DNA from: Frigidibacter mobilis
GTDB taxonomy: Bacteria > Pseudomonadota > Alphaproteobacteria > Rhodobacterales > Rhodobacteraceae
Reading direction: 5' to 3'
DNA: 64,000 bases
NCBI RefSeq assembly: GCF_001620265.1
Contig: NZ_CP012661.1
Coordinates: forward strand, 620,001-684,000
Below, in pieces: positions 1 to 13,339 of this stretch; the first letter of the stretch is position 1, and the number at the start of each line of letters is the position of its first letter. The position numbers and the translations under genes are program-made. The notes under the pieces were generated by a model. The model saw nothing but the letters and a program-made list of their open reading frames with translations, ran no database searches and was not told the origin of the DNA.

Positions 1-749
1 AGCCCCGCCGCGGCAAAGCCATGCCCCAGCAGCCGGTGGCACAGCTCCAGGTCCAGCTGATGCGAGAAGGTCAGGATCAGGTGCTCCGCCTCCCCCGGCG
101 CATGGGCCACAAGCTCCGCCGGGTTGGCCGCGACCAGTTGCGCCACGCCCGTGGGAACCGCCTCGGGGAAGCGCTCCGCCCCGGTATCCACCCAGGTGAT
201 CGCCAGGCCCGGCAGCGGCGCCAGCACCGCGACCAGCGCCCGCCCGACATGGCCCGCGCCCCAGATCCACAGCGGCCGGGCAGGTTGCGCCGCGCATTCC
301 ACCAGCCAGCCGCCCTCCAGCAGCGGGTCGCGGGGCAGGGCGCCTTGCCCCCGCGCCCGCGCCAGCAGCCGCGAGACTGCCAGCGGCATCGCCGAGCCGT
401 CCAGCGCCCGCGCCACCAGCGCATCCGTACCCAGCTGCGCCAGCCGGGCCGCATCCAGCCGCTCGAAGGCCAGCACCACCGCCCCGCCGCAGCACTGCCC
501 CAGCGCCGGCCCCAGCGGCACCCGGCTCACGGCGCCCGCCGCGCCCGCTGCCAGCAGCTCCCGCGCCCGCAGCGTCGCCTGCCATTCCAGCGTGCCGCCG
601 CCGATGGTGCCCTCCTGCGCCGCGGCGCCGACCAGCATCTCGGTCCCCGCCTCGCGCGGCACCGATCCCGCCGATCCGGCCACCAGCACCCGCACCAGCG
701 GCCCCAGCCTTTCCACAGCCGCAGCAAGGGCTTGCGCGTCAAAGCTCAT
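1..749 (-). CDS. xdhC: Xanthine dehydrogenase accessory protein XdhC (3' end cut by window edge)
   Basis: XdhC binds the molybdenum cofactor, protects it and helps insert its sulfurated form into XdhB in the cytoplasm. Translating the minus strand from the ATG at 749 gives an uninterrupted frame of about 249 residues to the window edge. It begins [16 protein letters not shown] and has the family N-terminal segment with GSAGSVPREAGTEM and GGGTLEWQ (about residues 25-55). A central IWGAGHVGRALV (near 165) is the Rossmann-like glycine motif, and LILTFSHQLD lies near the edge. The start overlaps the xdhB stop as ATGA, so it is the last gene of the xdhA-xdhB-xdhC operon and is translationally coupled. 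Its C-terminal end is outside the window. Confidence 0.92.
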   Translation of the reverse strand, partial: MSFDAQALAAAVERLGPLVRVLVAGSAGSVPREAGTEMLVGAAAQEGTIGGGTLEWQATLRARELLAAGAAGAVSRVPLGPALGQCCGGAVVLAFERLDAARLAQLGTDALVARALDGSAMPLAVSRLLARARGQGALPRDPLLEGGWLVECAAQPARPLWIWGAGHVGRALVAVLAPLPGLAITWVDTGAERFPEAVPTGVAQLVAANPAELVAHAPGEAEHLILTFSHQLDLELCHRLLGHGFAAAG

Positions 750-3178
750 CCGGCACCCCGCGCCCGCGCCACCGCCGCCAGCACCCGTTCCGGCGTCGCC
801 GGCGCATCCAGCGCCGGGTACCCGGGCCCGCAGGCCGCGCAGGCCGCCGACAGCGCCAGAAAGGCGGAAATCCCGTGCATGAACGGCGGCTCGCCCACGG
901 CTTTCGACCGATAGATCGTCTCCTCGCGGTTCTCGCTTTGCCACAGCGCGACGTTGAACTGCCCCGGCCGGTCCGAACAGGCCGGGATCTTGTAGGTCGA
1001 GGGCGCATGGGTCCGCAGCCGGCCCTTGCCGTCCCAGACCAGTTCCTCGGTCGTCAGCCAGCCCGCGCCCTGCACATAGCCGCCCTCGATCTGGCCCCTG
1101 TCCAGCGCCGGGTTCAGGCTGGCGCCGCAATCATGCAGGATATCGGCGCGCAGGATCCGGTATTCGCCGGTCAGCGTGTCGATCACCACCTCCGACACCG
1201 AGGCGCCATAGGCGAAGTAGAAGAATGGCCGCCCGAGGCCCTTGACCCGGTCCCAGGTGATCTTCGGCGTCGCATAGAAGCCGGTGGCCGACAGGCTCAC
1301 CCGCCCCTGATAGGCCGCGGCCACCGCCTGCTCCCAGCTCAGTTCCTCGGTTCCGACAAAGACCTTGCCGTCCGCAAAATGTACCTCTGCCGCCGTCCCG
1401 CCATGCCTTTCCGCCACAAACGCCGCGATCCGCCCCCGCAGCCTGTCACAGGCCGCCTTCACGGCCATCCCGTTCAGATCGGCCCCAGAGGAGGCCGCCG
1501 TGGCCGAGGTATTCGGCACCTTGCCGGTATCGGTCGCGGTGACACGGATACGTGCGTCGGCAATCCCGAACGCTGCCGCCGCCACCTGCGCCACCTTCCG
1601 GTGCAGCCCTTGCCCCATTTCGGTGCCGCCGTGGTTCAGCTGCACCGAGCCATCCTGATAGACATGCACCAGCGCCCCCGCCTGGTTCAGATGCGTCAGC
1701 GTGAAGCTGATCCCGAACTTCACCGGCGTCAGCGCGATCCCCTTCTTCAGGATCGGGTTTGTGCTGTTCCACTCGGCAATCGCCGCCTGCCTTGCGGCGA
1801 AATCGCTGGATTTCTGCAACTCCTCCGTCAGCCCATGCAGGATGAAATCCTCAACCTCCATCCCGTAGGGCGTTGTATTCGTTCTGGTGGAAGTATCCCC
1901 GGGGGGCCGGGGGGCTGGCCCCCCGGCGCCGGCCGCCTGCACCGCCACTTCCGCCCCGCGCGAGGTCAGATCGCCATGCGCCGCCGTCACCTCCGGCTCA
2001 TCCTGCGTCACCGCGCCGGGGCCGGCATCGGCCACCACCGCCTCGGGGTAGTAATTCGCCCGCCGCACCGCCAGCGGGTCGAGGCCGAGCGCATGGGCCA
2101 CATGGTCCATCACCCGCTCCATCCCGATCATCCCCTGCGGCCCGCCGAAGCCGCGAAAGGCGGTGGCGCTCTGGGTATTCGTGCGCAGGCGGTGGCTCTC
2201 GATCCGCACCGCGGGCAGCCAATAGGCGTTGTCGGCATGCAGCATCGCCCGGTCTGCCACCGGCAGCGACAGGTCCATCGACCAGCCGCAGCGCACCAGA
2301 TGCGTCACCTCCAGCCCCAGCACCCGGCCCGTGCCGTCCATCCCCGCCCGGTAGCGGATGCGGAAATCATGGCGCTTGCCGGTAATCATCATGTCATCGT
2401 CGCGGTCATAGCGCATCTTGCAGGGCCGCCCGGTGCGCGCCGCTGCCACGGCGCAGGCGACGGCCAGCGCATTGCCCTGGCTCTCCTTGCCGCCAAAGCC
2501 CCCCCCCATCCGCCGCATCTCCACCCGCACCGCGTGCATCGGCACATCGAGCGCCTCGGCCACCTTGTGCTGGATCTCGGTCGGATGCTGGGTGGAGCTG
2601 TAGACCACCGCGCCATCCTCCTGCGGCAGCACCAGCGCGGCCTGGCCTTCCAGATAGAAATGCTCCTGCCCGCCGATCTCGAAGCTGCCCTCGACCACCC
2701 GCGCCGCCCCGGCAATCGCCGCCGCCGCATCGCCCCGCGCCCAGATCACCGGCCCGCCCTCGAACCGGCTGCCGGCCGCCAGCGCGTCGTCCACCGTCAG
2801 GATCGCCGGGCGCTCGTCATAGCTCACCCGCCCCAGCCGCGCCGCCCGCCGTGCCGCCAGATGGCTTTCGGCGACCACAAGGAACACCGGCTGGCCAAGG
2901 TAATGCACCTCGCCCGTGGCCAGCAGCGGCTCGTCATGCAGGCTGGGCGAGCAATCGGGCATCACCGCGAAATCCGCCGCGGAATAGACCGCAACCACCC
3001 CCGGCGCGGCGCGCACCGCCTCAAGGTCAACGCCGGTGATCGCCCCATGCGCGACCGAGGACATCCCGAATGCCAGGTGCAGGCACCCCGCCGGCACCGG
3101 CAGGTCGTCGACATAGCGCGCCTGCCCGGTGACATGCAGCCCGGCCGACTCATGCGCAAGCGGCTTTGAAACGCTCAT
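746..3178 (-). CDS. xdhB: Xanthine dehydrogenase, molybdopterin-binding (large) subunit
   Basis: This subunit carries the molybdenum cofactor and oxidises hypoxanthine and xanthine to urate. It is 810 aa. Visible motifs are [10 protein letters not shown] (about residue 225), [11 protein letters not shown] (about 333), GGTEMGQGL (about 500) and the C-terminal [11 protein letters not shown], whose Glu is the catalytic base in the family. It overlaps xdhA upstream (ATGA at 3175-3178) and xdhC downstream. The protein is about 30 residues longer than the roughly 777-aa family form known from Rhodobacter. The extra residues (about 390-435) lie between RRANYYPE and [10 protein letters not shown] and are Ala/Gly/Pro-rich. 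The DNA for part of this insert (1887-1930) is a copy of a GC-rich repeat found in two intergenic sites of this window. Confidence 0.95.
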   Translation of the reverse strand: MSVSKPLAHESAGLHVTGQARYVDDLPVPAGCLHLAFGMSSVAHGAITGVDLEAVRAAPGVVAVYSAADFAVMPDCSPSLHDEPLLATGEVHYLGQPVFLVVAESHLAARRAARLGRVSYDERPAILTVDDALAAGSRFEGGPVIWARGDAAAAIAGAARVVEGSFEIGGQEHFYLEGQAALVLPQEDGAVVYSSTQHPTEIQHKVAEALDVPMHAVRVEMRRMGGGFGGKESQGNALAVACAVAAARTGRPCKMRYDRDDDMMITGKRHDFRIRYRAGMDGTGRVLGLEVTHLVRCGWSMDLSLPVADRAMLHADNAYWLPAVRIESHRLRTNTQSATAFRGFGGPQGMIGMERVMDHVAHALGLDPLAVRRANYYPEAVVADAGPGAVTQDEPEVTAAHGDLTSRGAEVAVQAAGAGGPAPRPPGDTSTRTNTTPYGMEVEDFILHGLTEELQKSSDFAARQAAIAEWNSTNPILKKGIALTPVKFGISFTLTHLNQAGALVHVYQDGSVQLNHGGTEMGQGLHRKVAQVAAAAFGIADARIRVTATDTGKVPNTSATAASSGADLNGMAVKAACDRLRGRIAAFVAERHGGTAAEVHFADGKVFVGTEELSWEQAVAAAYQGRVSLSATGFYATPKITWDRVKGLGRPFFYFAYGASVSEVVIDTLTGEYRILRADILHDCGASLNPALDRGQIEGGYVQGAGWLTTEELVWDGKGRLRTHAPSTYKIPACSDRPGQFNVALWQSENREETIYRSKAVGEPPFMHGISAFLALSAACAACGPGYPALDAPATPERVLAAVARARGAG
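1887..1930 (+). repeat. GC-rich hairpin repeat, copy inside xdhB
   Basis: The plus strand reads AAGTATCC, then CCGGGGGG, a second CCGGGGGG run, and CCCCCCGGCGCC. It therefore matches the copies at 9441-9490 and 13281-13328 in order and spacing: an ATATCC-like head, then inverted G and C runs. Here it lies in frame within xdhB, antisense to the gene, and encodes part of the low-complexity insert at about residues 416-431. Confidence 0.6.
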
Positions 3179-4534
3179 GCCCGCACCTCCAGCACCGAAA
3201 CCGCATCCCCCGAGAGGTCATGGAAATAGCGCCTGAGCAGGTTCTGCGCCGTGGCCAGCCGGTACTCCGCACTCGCCCGCATATCGCTCAGCGGCGCGAA
3301 ATCCGTCGCAAAGGCCGGCAGCGCCGCCTCCACCGCCTTCAGCGACCACTCCCGCCCGATCAGCGCCTCCTCCACCGCCGCAGCCCGCTTCGGCACGCCT
3401 GCCATGCCGCCGAAGGCGATCCGGGCGCTTGCGATTTTCCCACCTTCCAGCTCCAGGTTGAAGCAGCCGCAGACCGCCGAGATATCCTGGTCGAACCTTT
3501 TCGACAGCTTGTAGCAGCGCAGCCCCGGCGCGGTCTCTGGCACAGTCACCGCCTCGACAAACTCGCCCGGCAGCCGGTCCTGCTTGCGGTAATCGAGGAA
3601 GAACGCCTCCAGCGGCATCTCCCGCCGCTCTTCGCCCTGCCGCAGATGCAGCACCGCCCCCATCGCAATCAGCGCCGGCGGGCCATCCCCGATGGGCGAG
3701 CCATTGGCGATATTGCCGCCGATGGTCGCGGCCGAGCGGACCTGCTCGCTGGCAAAGCGCCGCAGCAGTTCGGCAAAGGCCGGATGCGGCCCCTCCATTG
3801 CATCCCGCAGTGCTGCAATCGTCACCCCCGCGCCGATGCGCAGCCCGCCCGGCCCGGCTCGATGGTCTGCAAGTCGCGCGCGGCGTGCAGGAAGGCCACC
3901 GGCCCCAGCGGGCGCAGCTCCTTGGTCACCCACAGCCCCACATCGGTGGCCCCGGCGATCAGCGTGCCTTGCGGATGCTCCAGGCACCAGGCCGCCAGCG
4001 CATCGCTGCTGGCCGGCGCATAGGGGGCAGGGCCTTCCGCGCCGAAACTGTCCCGCATCCATTCGGGACCGGCGCCGCTTCCGCCGCCTCGGCCGCCCGC
4101 ACAATCGGTGCATAGCCGGTGCAGCGGCACAGGTTCCCCGCCAGCACATCGTCATGATCCTGGCGCCCGTTCAGATGCGCCACCGCCATCGAGGCCACGA
4201 ACCCCGGCGTGCAGAACCCGCACTGGCTGCCGTGGTGATCCACCATCGCCTGCTGCACCGGGTGCAGCGCGCCGCCCGGCCCGGCGATCCCCTCCACCGT
4301 GCGCACCGCCCGCCCGTGCAACTGCGGCAGCAGCAGGATGCAGGCGTTCAGCGCCCGCACGCCCGAGCCATCCGTCACCATCACCGTGCAGGCCCCGCAA
4401 TCGCCCTCGTTGCAGCCCTCCTTGGTGCCTTTCAGGCCGCGATCCTCTCGCAGCCAGTCCAGCAAGGTGCGCGCAGGATCCAGCGCCGAGGCCCGGACCG
4501 GCGTTCCGTTCAGCAGAAACGCGATCTCCGTCAT
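3175..4534 (-). CDS. xdhA: Xanthine dehydrogenase small subunit (2Fe-2S and FAD), broken by two apparent frameshifts
   Basis: XdhA passes electrons from the Mo site through two 2Fe-2S clusters to FAD and NAD+. The frame starting [13 protein letters not shown] at 4534 has the plant-type ferredoxin motif [12 protein letters not shown] and the second-cluster motifs CGFCTPGF and CRCTGY. It then has to change frame twice to stay homologous. The first change is near 4065-4067, into [19 protein letters not shown] and the FAD-domain start ([15 protein letters not shown]). The second is near 3851, into [30 protein letters not shown] and the C-terminal FAD domain ending at 3175. Adding one G on the plus strand (C in the gene) to a short run at each site restores the protein. 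Both changes look like base-call errors, but real decay cannot be excluded. The ATG at 4534 begins the conserved domain directly. Confidence 0.85.
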
Positions 4535-4706
4535 TCGTGAAAAACCTGCCGCTGTCTCCTGGCTTGGGCTGTGGCGCGCCCGCCCGATGCGGCGGAAAGC
4601 GGGGCGCGCGCCCTGTTTGCTGCCCTCCACACAACCGCGGGGGGCGGCCCTTGGCAAGCGTTTTCGCGGCCTTCCGCCCGGCGCGCCCAAAGGCTAGGCT
4701 GCGCGG

Positions 4707-8213
<3,507 letters not shown>

Positions 8214-8222
8214 CCGGCGCCT

Positions 8223-9302
8223 TTACCGCTTCAGCCGCCGCGAGAAGACCTGCGCCACCGTCACCGCCAGCACGATGCGCAGCACGTGATGCGCGGTGAC
8301 ATAAAGCACGCTGATCTGCAGCGACAGCGCGATCAGGCTCATCTCGGCCAGCCCGCCCGGGGCGAAGGCCAGGAACACCGCCGCCCAGGGCTCATGCACC
8401 AGCGGCGCCAGCCCCACCGCGATCAGCCCGGCCAGCGCCAGGGTCAGCGCCACGTTCAGCGAGGCCAGCCGCAGCGCCACCACGAAGGCCCGCGGCGCCA
8501 CCCCGGCAAAGCGCACCCCCAGCGTGGTGCCGATGATGACCTGCGTCGCCCCGATCAGCCAGCCAGGCGGCAGCGCCGCGGTCAGCCCGGCCAGATGTGC
8601 AGCCCCGGACATCAGCACCGGCCCGGTGATGATCCCCGCCGGAATCCCGCTCCGCCGTCCCAGCAGCGCGCCGAGGATGCCGGACGCCAGCAGGATCGCC
8701 GCATCCGCCAGCCCCGGTGCCGCGCGCCCCCCCATGCTGGCGCCGCCCGCCGAGCCCACGGCATGGCCGGTCATCCAGGCAAAGAAGATCGGCACCAGCA
8801 CGATGGTCAGGATCAGCCGCATGAACTGCAGCATGGTCAGCATCGGCACATCGGCGCCCATCTCCTCGCCCATCTGCACCGTCTCCATCAGCCCGCCCGG
8901 CGCGGTGCCGAAGAAGGCCGTGACCGGGTCCAGTTGCCCGGTGGCGCTCAGCGCCTTGAAGCCCATCCAGTGCGCCGTCGGAATGAACAGCGCCAGTGCC
9001 AGCAGGGATGGCCACCACAAGGCCGCCTCGCGCAGGATCTCGGGGGTGAAGGCGCCGCCGATCGACACGCCGATCACCGGCACGAACAGCAGCCGCACAT
9101 CCTGCGGCAGCGCCGGCAGGCGCCCGGCCAGCTTCACCCCGCCCACCGCCGCCCCGGCCACCGCCAGCAGCGAGCCCAGCATCAGCGCCAGCGGCACATG
9201 CAGCGCCCGCGCCGCCAGCCCTCCCGCCGTGCCAAGCGCCAGCGTCAGAACCGCGGTCGGCAGATGCACTTCGCTGCGGCCGATGTGAAAGGTCAGGGGC
9301 AT
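8223..9302 (-). CDS. AbrB-family integral membrane protein
   Basis: The protein has about 359 aa and is almost entirely hydrophobic, with roughly ten predicted membrane segments arranged as an internal duplication. Examples are LALGTAGGLAARALHVPLALMLGSLLAVAGA near the N-terminus and ILLASGILGALLGRRSGIPAGIITGPVLMSGAAHLAG in the second half. FGTAPGGLMETVQMGEEMGADV and FAPGGLAEMSLIALSLQ are typical of the membrane AbrB (AbrB-duplication, YkrB/AbrB) family. The family is proposed to act in transport or as an ammonia-monooxygenase-like regulator, and its substrate is unknown. I chose the ATG at 9302 (MPLTFHIGRSEV) because the upstream in-frame extension to 9365 is charged and unlike the family. 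The stop lies 10 bp from the dnaE stop. Confidence 0.85.
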   Translation of the reverse strand: MPLTFHIGRSEVHLPTAVLTLALGTAGGLAARALHVPLALMLGSLLAVAGAAVGGVKLAGRLPALPQDVRLLFVPVIGVSIGGAFTPEILREAALWWPSLLALALFIPTAHWMGFKALSATGQLDPVTAFFGTAPGGLMETVQMGEEMGADVPMLTMLQFMRLILTIVLVPIFFAWMTGHAVGSAGGASMGGRAAPGLADAAILLASGILGALLGRRSGIPAGIITGPVLMSGAAHLAGLTAALPPGWLIGATQVIIGTTLGVRFAGVAPRAFVVALRLASLNVALTLALAGLIAVGLAPLVHEPWAAVFLAFAPGGLAEMSLIALSLQISVLYVTAHHVLRIVLAVTVAQVFSRRLKR

Positions 9303-9440
9303 ATGCGCACTCGGGGTCAGGGCCTGTCGGGAGCGGGCCGAGTCAGCCTGCCGCGCTTGTGGCACCTCCCCCCGCCCGGTGCAAGCCGGGGAGGCGGGCG
9401 AGCCCCGGTCCAGCCTCGCGCCGCTTCCCCCCTTCTTGCT

Positions 9441-9490
9441 GGCCCAAATATCCTCGGGGGGCTGCGGGGGGGCAGAAAGCCCCCCGCCCT
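9441..9490 (+). repeat. GC-rich hairpin repeat between slyX and the AbrB gene
   Basis: The repeat reads GGCCCAAATATCCTCGGGGG followed by a GCGGGGGGGC/GCCCCCCGC hairpin with an AGAAA loop. It shares the AAATATCCT head and G-run/C-run arms with 1887-1930 and 13281-13328. It lies downstream of slyX (minus), so the hairpin may also end that transcript. No other feature is seen in the 9303-9585 gap. Confidence 0.65.
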
Positions 9491-9585
9491 TTCGCTTCGG
9501 GCGAGGCAGAAGGCCCCGCCGTGTCGCGCCCGCCGTGTCGCCCCCGGTGCGCCCGCCCCCCCCCGGGGCTGCCGTCAGCGCCCCC

Positions 9586-9810
9586 TCACCAATGCGGCGG
9601 CCGCTGGTCCGCCAGCGGGATCGTTCCGCCCCCGTCGGTCTCGCGTTCCGCCTCGCGTTGCATCAGCATCGCCACCCGGCGCGTCAGCACGTCGATCTCG
9701 CGCTGCTGGCGGGCGACCACCTCCGACAGCTCGTCCACCGCGCGGCTCAGATGCGCGATCGCCTCCTCGCCGGCCTGAAGCCTCGCTTCCATCGGCTGTT
9801 CCATCGCCAT
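9586..9810 (-). CDS. slyX: SlyX family protein
   Basis: This is a 74-aa acidic coiled-coil protein, [11 protein letters not shown]...[21 protein letters not shown]...[10 protein letters not shown], with the conserved C-terminal [10 protein letters not shown] (family pattern P-x-x-PPHY/W). Length, heptad pattern and tail fit SlyX (about 72 aa in E. coli), a small cytoplasmic protein of unclear function. An internal ATG at 9804 is an alternative start. It is divergent from hisS, and the AT-rich element at 9841-9880 lies between the two genes. Confidence 0.85.
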   Translation of the reverse strand: MAMEQPMEARLQAGEEAIAHLSRAVDELSEVVARQQREIDVLTRRVAMLMQREAERETDGGGTIPLADQRPPHW

Positions 9811-9840
9811 TCCGGCCCCCTATGCCCTACGGTTTCACTT

Positions 9841-9880
9841 TACATATGCTATCCATATGGGTTCTGCATGGTTTCCATAT
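9841..9880 (+). repeat. AT-rich dispersed element, copy A (hisS upstream region)
   Basis: This 40-bp AT-rich island contains TACATATG, ATCCATATGG, CAT and GGTTTCCATAT. About 32 of 40 positions match the reverse complement of 56695-56735. It sits in the slyX-hisS divergent region, about 73 bp before the hisS start, so it could be a protein-binding site or a mobile repeat. The extended open frame through it (from 9857) is not considered coding. Confidence 0.55.
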
Positions 9881-9952
9881 CGCCTGCAAACCCTCGCCGC
9901 TTGTCCCGCGCCCGCCCATCCGCTACACCCCCGCCCGACAGCAAGCGAGGCG

Positions 9953-11459
9953 ATGATGGCCAAGGATAAAGCCCCCCGCAGACCGCGCGCGGAAAGCCCC
10001 AAGGGTTTCCGCGACTATTTCGGCGCCGAGGTGACCGGGCGCCGGGCGATGCTCGATGCCATCGCCGCGGTCTATCATCGCTATGGCTTTGATCCACTTG
10101 AAACTTCTGCCGTGGAAACGGTCGAGGCGCTGGGCAAGTTCCTCCCCGATGTCGACCGCCCGAACGAGGGTGTCTTCGCCTGGCAAGAGGATGCCGAGGG
10201 CGACAGGCCGGGCGACTGGCTGGCGCTGCGCTATGACCTGACGGCCCCGCTCGCCCGCGTCGCCGCCCAGTATCGCAACGACCTCCCCAGCCCCTACCGC
10301 CGCTACGCGATGGGCCCGGTCTGGCGCAATGAAAAGCCGGGGCCGGGGCGGTTTCGTCAATTCTATCAATGTGATGCAGACACCGTCGGGTCTGGCAGCG
10401 TCGCCGCCGACGCCGAGATCTGCGCCATGCTCGCCGACACCCTCGAAGCCGTCGGCATCCCCCGCGGCGACTACATCGTCCGCGTCAACAACCGCAAGGT
10501 GCTGAACGGGGTGATGGAGGTCGCTGGCGTCCTCGATCCCACTGATCCTGAACGCTTTTCCGAAGAGCGCGGCATCGTCCTGCGCGCCATCGACAAGCTG
10601 GATCGCCTCGGGCTGGACGGCGTCCGCGCCCTCCTCGGCGAAGGCCGCAAGGACGAATCCGGCGACTTCACCAAGGGCGCGGGCCTCAGCCCCGATCAGG
10701 CCGAAGTGGTCATGGGCTTCATGGCCGCCAAGCGGGGCACCGGCGCCGCCACCGTCGCCCGCCTGCACGAGCTTGCGGGCGGCTCCGCCATCGGCCTTGA
10801 AGGTGTGCAAGAGCTTGAGATGATTTCGGAAATTCTCGACGCTCAAGGCTACGGCCCCGACCGCATCGTCATCGACCCCTCCGTCGTCCGCGGCCTTGGC
10901 TACTACACCGGCCCGGTGTTCGAGGCGGAACTGACCTTTGAAATCCTCGACGAAAAAGGCCGCAAGCGCCAGTTCGGCTCCGTCGCCGGCGGCGGGCGCT
11001 ATGACGATCTGGTCAAGCGCTTCACCGGCCAGTCTGTTCCCGCGACCGGCGTCTCCATCGGCGTCGACCGCCTGCTCGCCGCCCTGCAAGCCAAGGGCCG
11101 CGCCGGTTCGGCCAGTCCCGGTCCGGTGGTCGTCACGGTGATGGACCGTGACCGCATGGCCGATTATCTGGCGATGGCGGGCGACCTCCGCCGCGCCGGG
11201 ATCCGCGCCGAGGTCTATCTCGGCAACCCCAAGAACTTCGGCAACCAGTTGAAATACGCCGATAAACGCGGCTCCCCCGTCGCGGTGATCCAGGGCGGGG
11301 ATGAGGCGGGCCGCGGCACGGTGGTGCTGAAGGACCTGATCCTCGGTGCCCGCATCGCCGAGGGCGCGAGCCTCGAGGAATGGAAGGCCCGCCCGCCCAG
11401 CAGGAGGTCCCCGCGCCGATCTGGTCGCCGCCGTCCGGGCGATGCTGGAGCAGGGCTGA
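9953..11459 (+). CDS. hisS: Histidyl-tRNA synthetase (3' end disturbed by two apparent frameshifts)
   Basis: HisS is a class II aminoacyl-tRNA synthetase that charges tRNA-His. The start MMAKDK at 9953 is preceded by a short purine-rich site and leads into [16 protein letters not shown]. Class II motif 2 is visible around [29 protein letters not shown]. The histidyl-specific motifs are [11 protein letters not shown] and [17 protein letters not shown], and the C-terminal anticodon-binding domain includes [29 protein letters not shown]. The last 20 or so codons read correctly only if one C is restored near 11388-11399 and one near 11409-11412. This gives a normal ending ([21 protein letters not shown]) with TGA at 11457-11459 overlapping the hisZ ATG. 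As printed, hisS reads straight into hisZ, which is probably an artefact. Confidence 0.93.
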
Positions 11460-12562
11460 TGTCTGTCCCCGGCAAGGCCGAAGCCCGCGCCACCGGCCAG
11501 CGCCTGCTGGCCGCCTTCCGCGCCGCCGGTGCCGCCGAGGTCGAGGCCGATATCCTGCAGCCCGCCGAGGTATTGCTGGACCTCTACGGCGAGGATATCC
11601 GCGCCCGCGCCTTCGTGACCCAGGATCCGCTGCGCGGCGAGATGATGCTGCGCCCCGACTTCACCGTGCCGGTGGTGCAGATGCACATGGCGAACGGCGC
11701 CGATCCGGCCCGTTATTGCTATTTCGGCGAGGTGTTTCGCAAGCAGGACCATCGCGGCCCGCGTGCACCCGAGTATTTCCAGGTCGGCTACGAGGTCTTC
11801 GCCCGCGATGACGCCCCCGCCGCCGATGCAGAGGTCTTCGCGCTGTTCGCGGGCCTGCTGGCGCCGCTCGGGCTGCGCGCGGCGGTCGGCGATATCGGCA
11901 TCCTGATGGCGGCGGTGAGCGGCCTCGATACCATCCCTGGTCGCAAGGCGGCGCTTTTGCGCCATATCTGGCGCCCGCGACGGTTCCATGCGCTGCTGGA
12001 CCGCTTCGGCGGCACCGCGCCGGTGCCCGCCGCCCGCGCCGCCCTTCTGGCCCGGATCGCGGCTGGCACGGCGACGACGGACGCGCCCCAGATCGGCCTG
12101 CGCTCTGCCGCCGAGATCGACGCCCGCCTTGCGGCGCTGGCCGAGGATGCCGCCGCGCCTCCGATCGCAGCCGCGGAGGTTACCCTGCTGAACACGCTCT
12201 TCGACCTCGCCGCCCCGGCGCCCGAAGCGCTGGCGCGCCTGCAGGATCTGGCGGGCGAGATGCCGGCGATTGCCCCCGCCGTCGCCGGTCTCGCCCGGCG
12301 GCTGGAGGCGATGGCCGCCCGCGGCGTCGATGTCGCGGCGCTGGATTTCGAGGCGAGCCACGGCCGCAGCACGATGGAATATTACGACGGCTTCGTCTTC
12401 AGCTTCCGCGCCGCCGACCCGGGCCTGCCCCCGGTCGCTTCGGGTGGCCGCTATGACGCGCTGACCCGGGTGCTGGGGCGGAGCGGCGGCCGCTCGATCC
12501 CCGCCGTGGGCGGCGTGATCCGGCCGGGGCTGGTGGCCAGTCTGGAGGCGCAGGAATGCTGA
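11459..12562 (+). CDS. hisZ: ATP phosphoribosyltransferase regulatory subunit HisZ
   Basis: HisZ is a catalytically inactive paralogue of histidyl-tRNA synthetase. It assembles with short-form HisG to make the first enzyme of histidine synthesis feedback-sensitive. The 367-aa protein keeps the synthetase-like core ([46 protein letters not shown], and [29 protein letters not shown]) but lacks the anticodon-binding domain. It starts at 11459 within the restored hisS stop (TGATG) and its end overlaps the hisG ATG, so the three genes form one coupled operon. Confidence 0.93.
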   Translation: MSVPGKAEARATGQRLLAAFRAAGAAEVEADILQPAEVLLDLYGEDIRARAFVTQDPLRGEMMLRPDFTVPVVQMHMANGADPARYCYFGEVFRKQDHRGPRAPEYFQVGYEVFARDDAPAADAEVFALFAGLLAPLGLRAAVGDIGILMAAVSGLDTIPGRKAALLRHIWRPRRFHALLDRFGGTAPVPAARAALLARIAAGTATTDAPQIGLRSAAEIDARLAALAEDAAAPPIAAAEVTLLNTLFDLAAPAPEALARLQDLAGEMPAIAPAVAGLARRLEAMAARGVDVAALDFEASHGRSTMEYYDGFVFSFRAADPGLPPVASGGRYDALTRVLGRSGGRSIPAVGGVIRPGLVASLEAQEC

Positions 12563-13262
12563 AGCTCGGGTGCCCTCCAAGGGCCGGCTGATGGAACAGA
12601 CCTTCGAGTGGTTCGGTGCCCGCGGCCTGATGCTGGCCCGCACCGGCTCCGACCGCGAATATGCCGGGGCGGTGACGGGCTGCGACGGGGTGGAACTGGT
12701 GCTGCTCTCGGCGGGTGAGATCCCGCGCGAACTGGCGGCGGGGCGCATCCACCTCGGCGTCACCGGGTCGGACCTCGTGCGCGACCGGCTGGCCGACTGG
12801 CCCGACCAAGTCGCCGAACTGGCCGCGCTCGGCTTCGGCCATGCCGACCTGATCCTTGCGGTGCCGGCCTGCTGGGTAGATGTCGAAACGCTGGACGATC
12901 TCGACGCCGCCGCCGCCGCCTTCCGCCGCAGGCATGGCTTCCGGCTTCGGATCGCCACCAAGTATCACCGGCTGGTGCGGGAATACCTGCAAGACCAGGG
13001 GGTTGCCGATTACCAGCTGGTCGACAGCCAGGGCGCGACCGAGGGCACCGTCAAGAACCTCACCGCCGAGGCGATTGCCGACATCACCTCCAGCGGCGAG
13101 ACCTTGCGGGCGAACCACCTCAAGATCCTCTCCGGCGGCCCGATCCTGCAAAGCCAGGCGATGCTGTTCGCCGCCCGCGGCGCCGACTGGAGCAATGGCG
13201 CCGGCGAGGTGCTGGACCGGCTGCTGCCGGTGCTTGGCCTGACCCGGCCTGAGGGGCTCTGA
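12556..13262 (+). CDS. hisG: ATP phosphoribosyltransferase catalytic subunit, short form (one apparent frameshift)
   Basis: HisG joins ATP and PRPP to form phosphoribosyl-ATP, the first step of histidine synthesis. It is about 235 aa, the short form without the C-terminal regulatory domain, which fits the adjacent hisZ. Motifs include [41 protein letters not shown] and the PRPP-site-like [22 protein letters not shown]. The natural ATG at 12556 gives MLKLG and then loses frame at GGG 12568-12570. One extra G restores MLKLGVPSKGRL. The alternative is a GTG start at 12570 with a truncated N-terminus, which I consider less likely. Confidence 0.92.
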
Positions 13263-13280
13263 CCCCTCACCTTTGCCTTG

Positions 13281-13328
13281 TCCCAAATATCCTGCAGGGG
13301 GTCCGGGGGACGCAAAGTCCCCCGGCGC
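13281..13328 (+). repeat. GC-rich hairpin repeat downstream of hisG
   Basis: The repeat reads TCCCAAATATCCTGCAGGGG, then GTCCGGGGGAC, a short GCAAA loop and GTCCCCCGGCGCC. The GTCCGGGGGAC/GTCCCCCGG arms form a strong hairpin between the convergent hisG and DUF1489 genes. It may serve as a bidirectional terminator there. It is the same family as 1887-1930 and 9441-9490. Confidence 0.65.
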
Positions 13329-13339
13329 CAGCCAGGGGC

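Noticed and set aside
875..3169. Long plus-strand open frame opposite xdhB
   Set aside because: Low-complexity His/Arg/Pro-rich translation typical of the antisense frame. xdhB on the minus strand is a clear family member.
9953..12562. A single hisS-hisZ fusion protein in one open frame
   Set aside because: The linker ([20 protein letters not shown]) is an out-of-frame reading of the normal HisS C-terminus. Two one-base repairs restore a proper HisS end and a TGATG overlap with hisZ.
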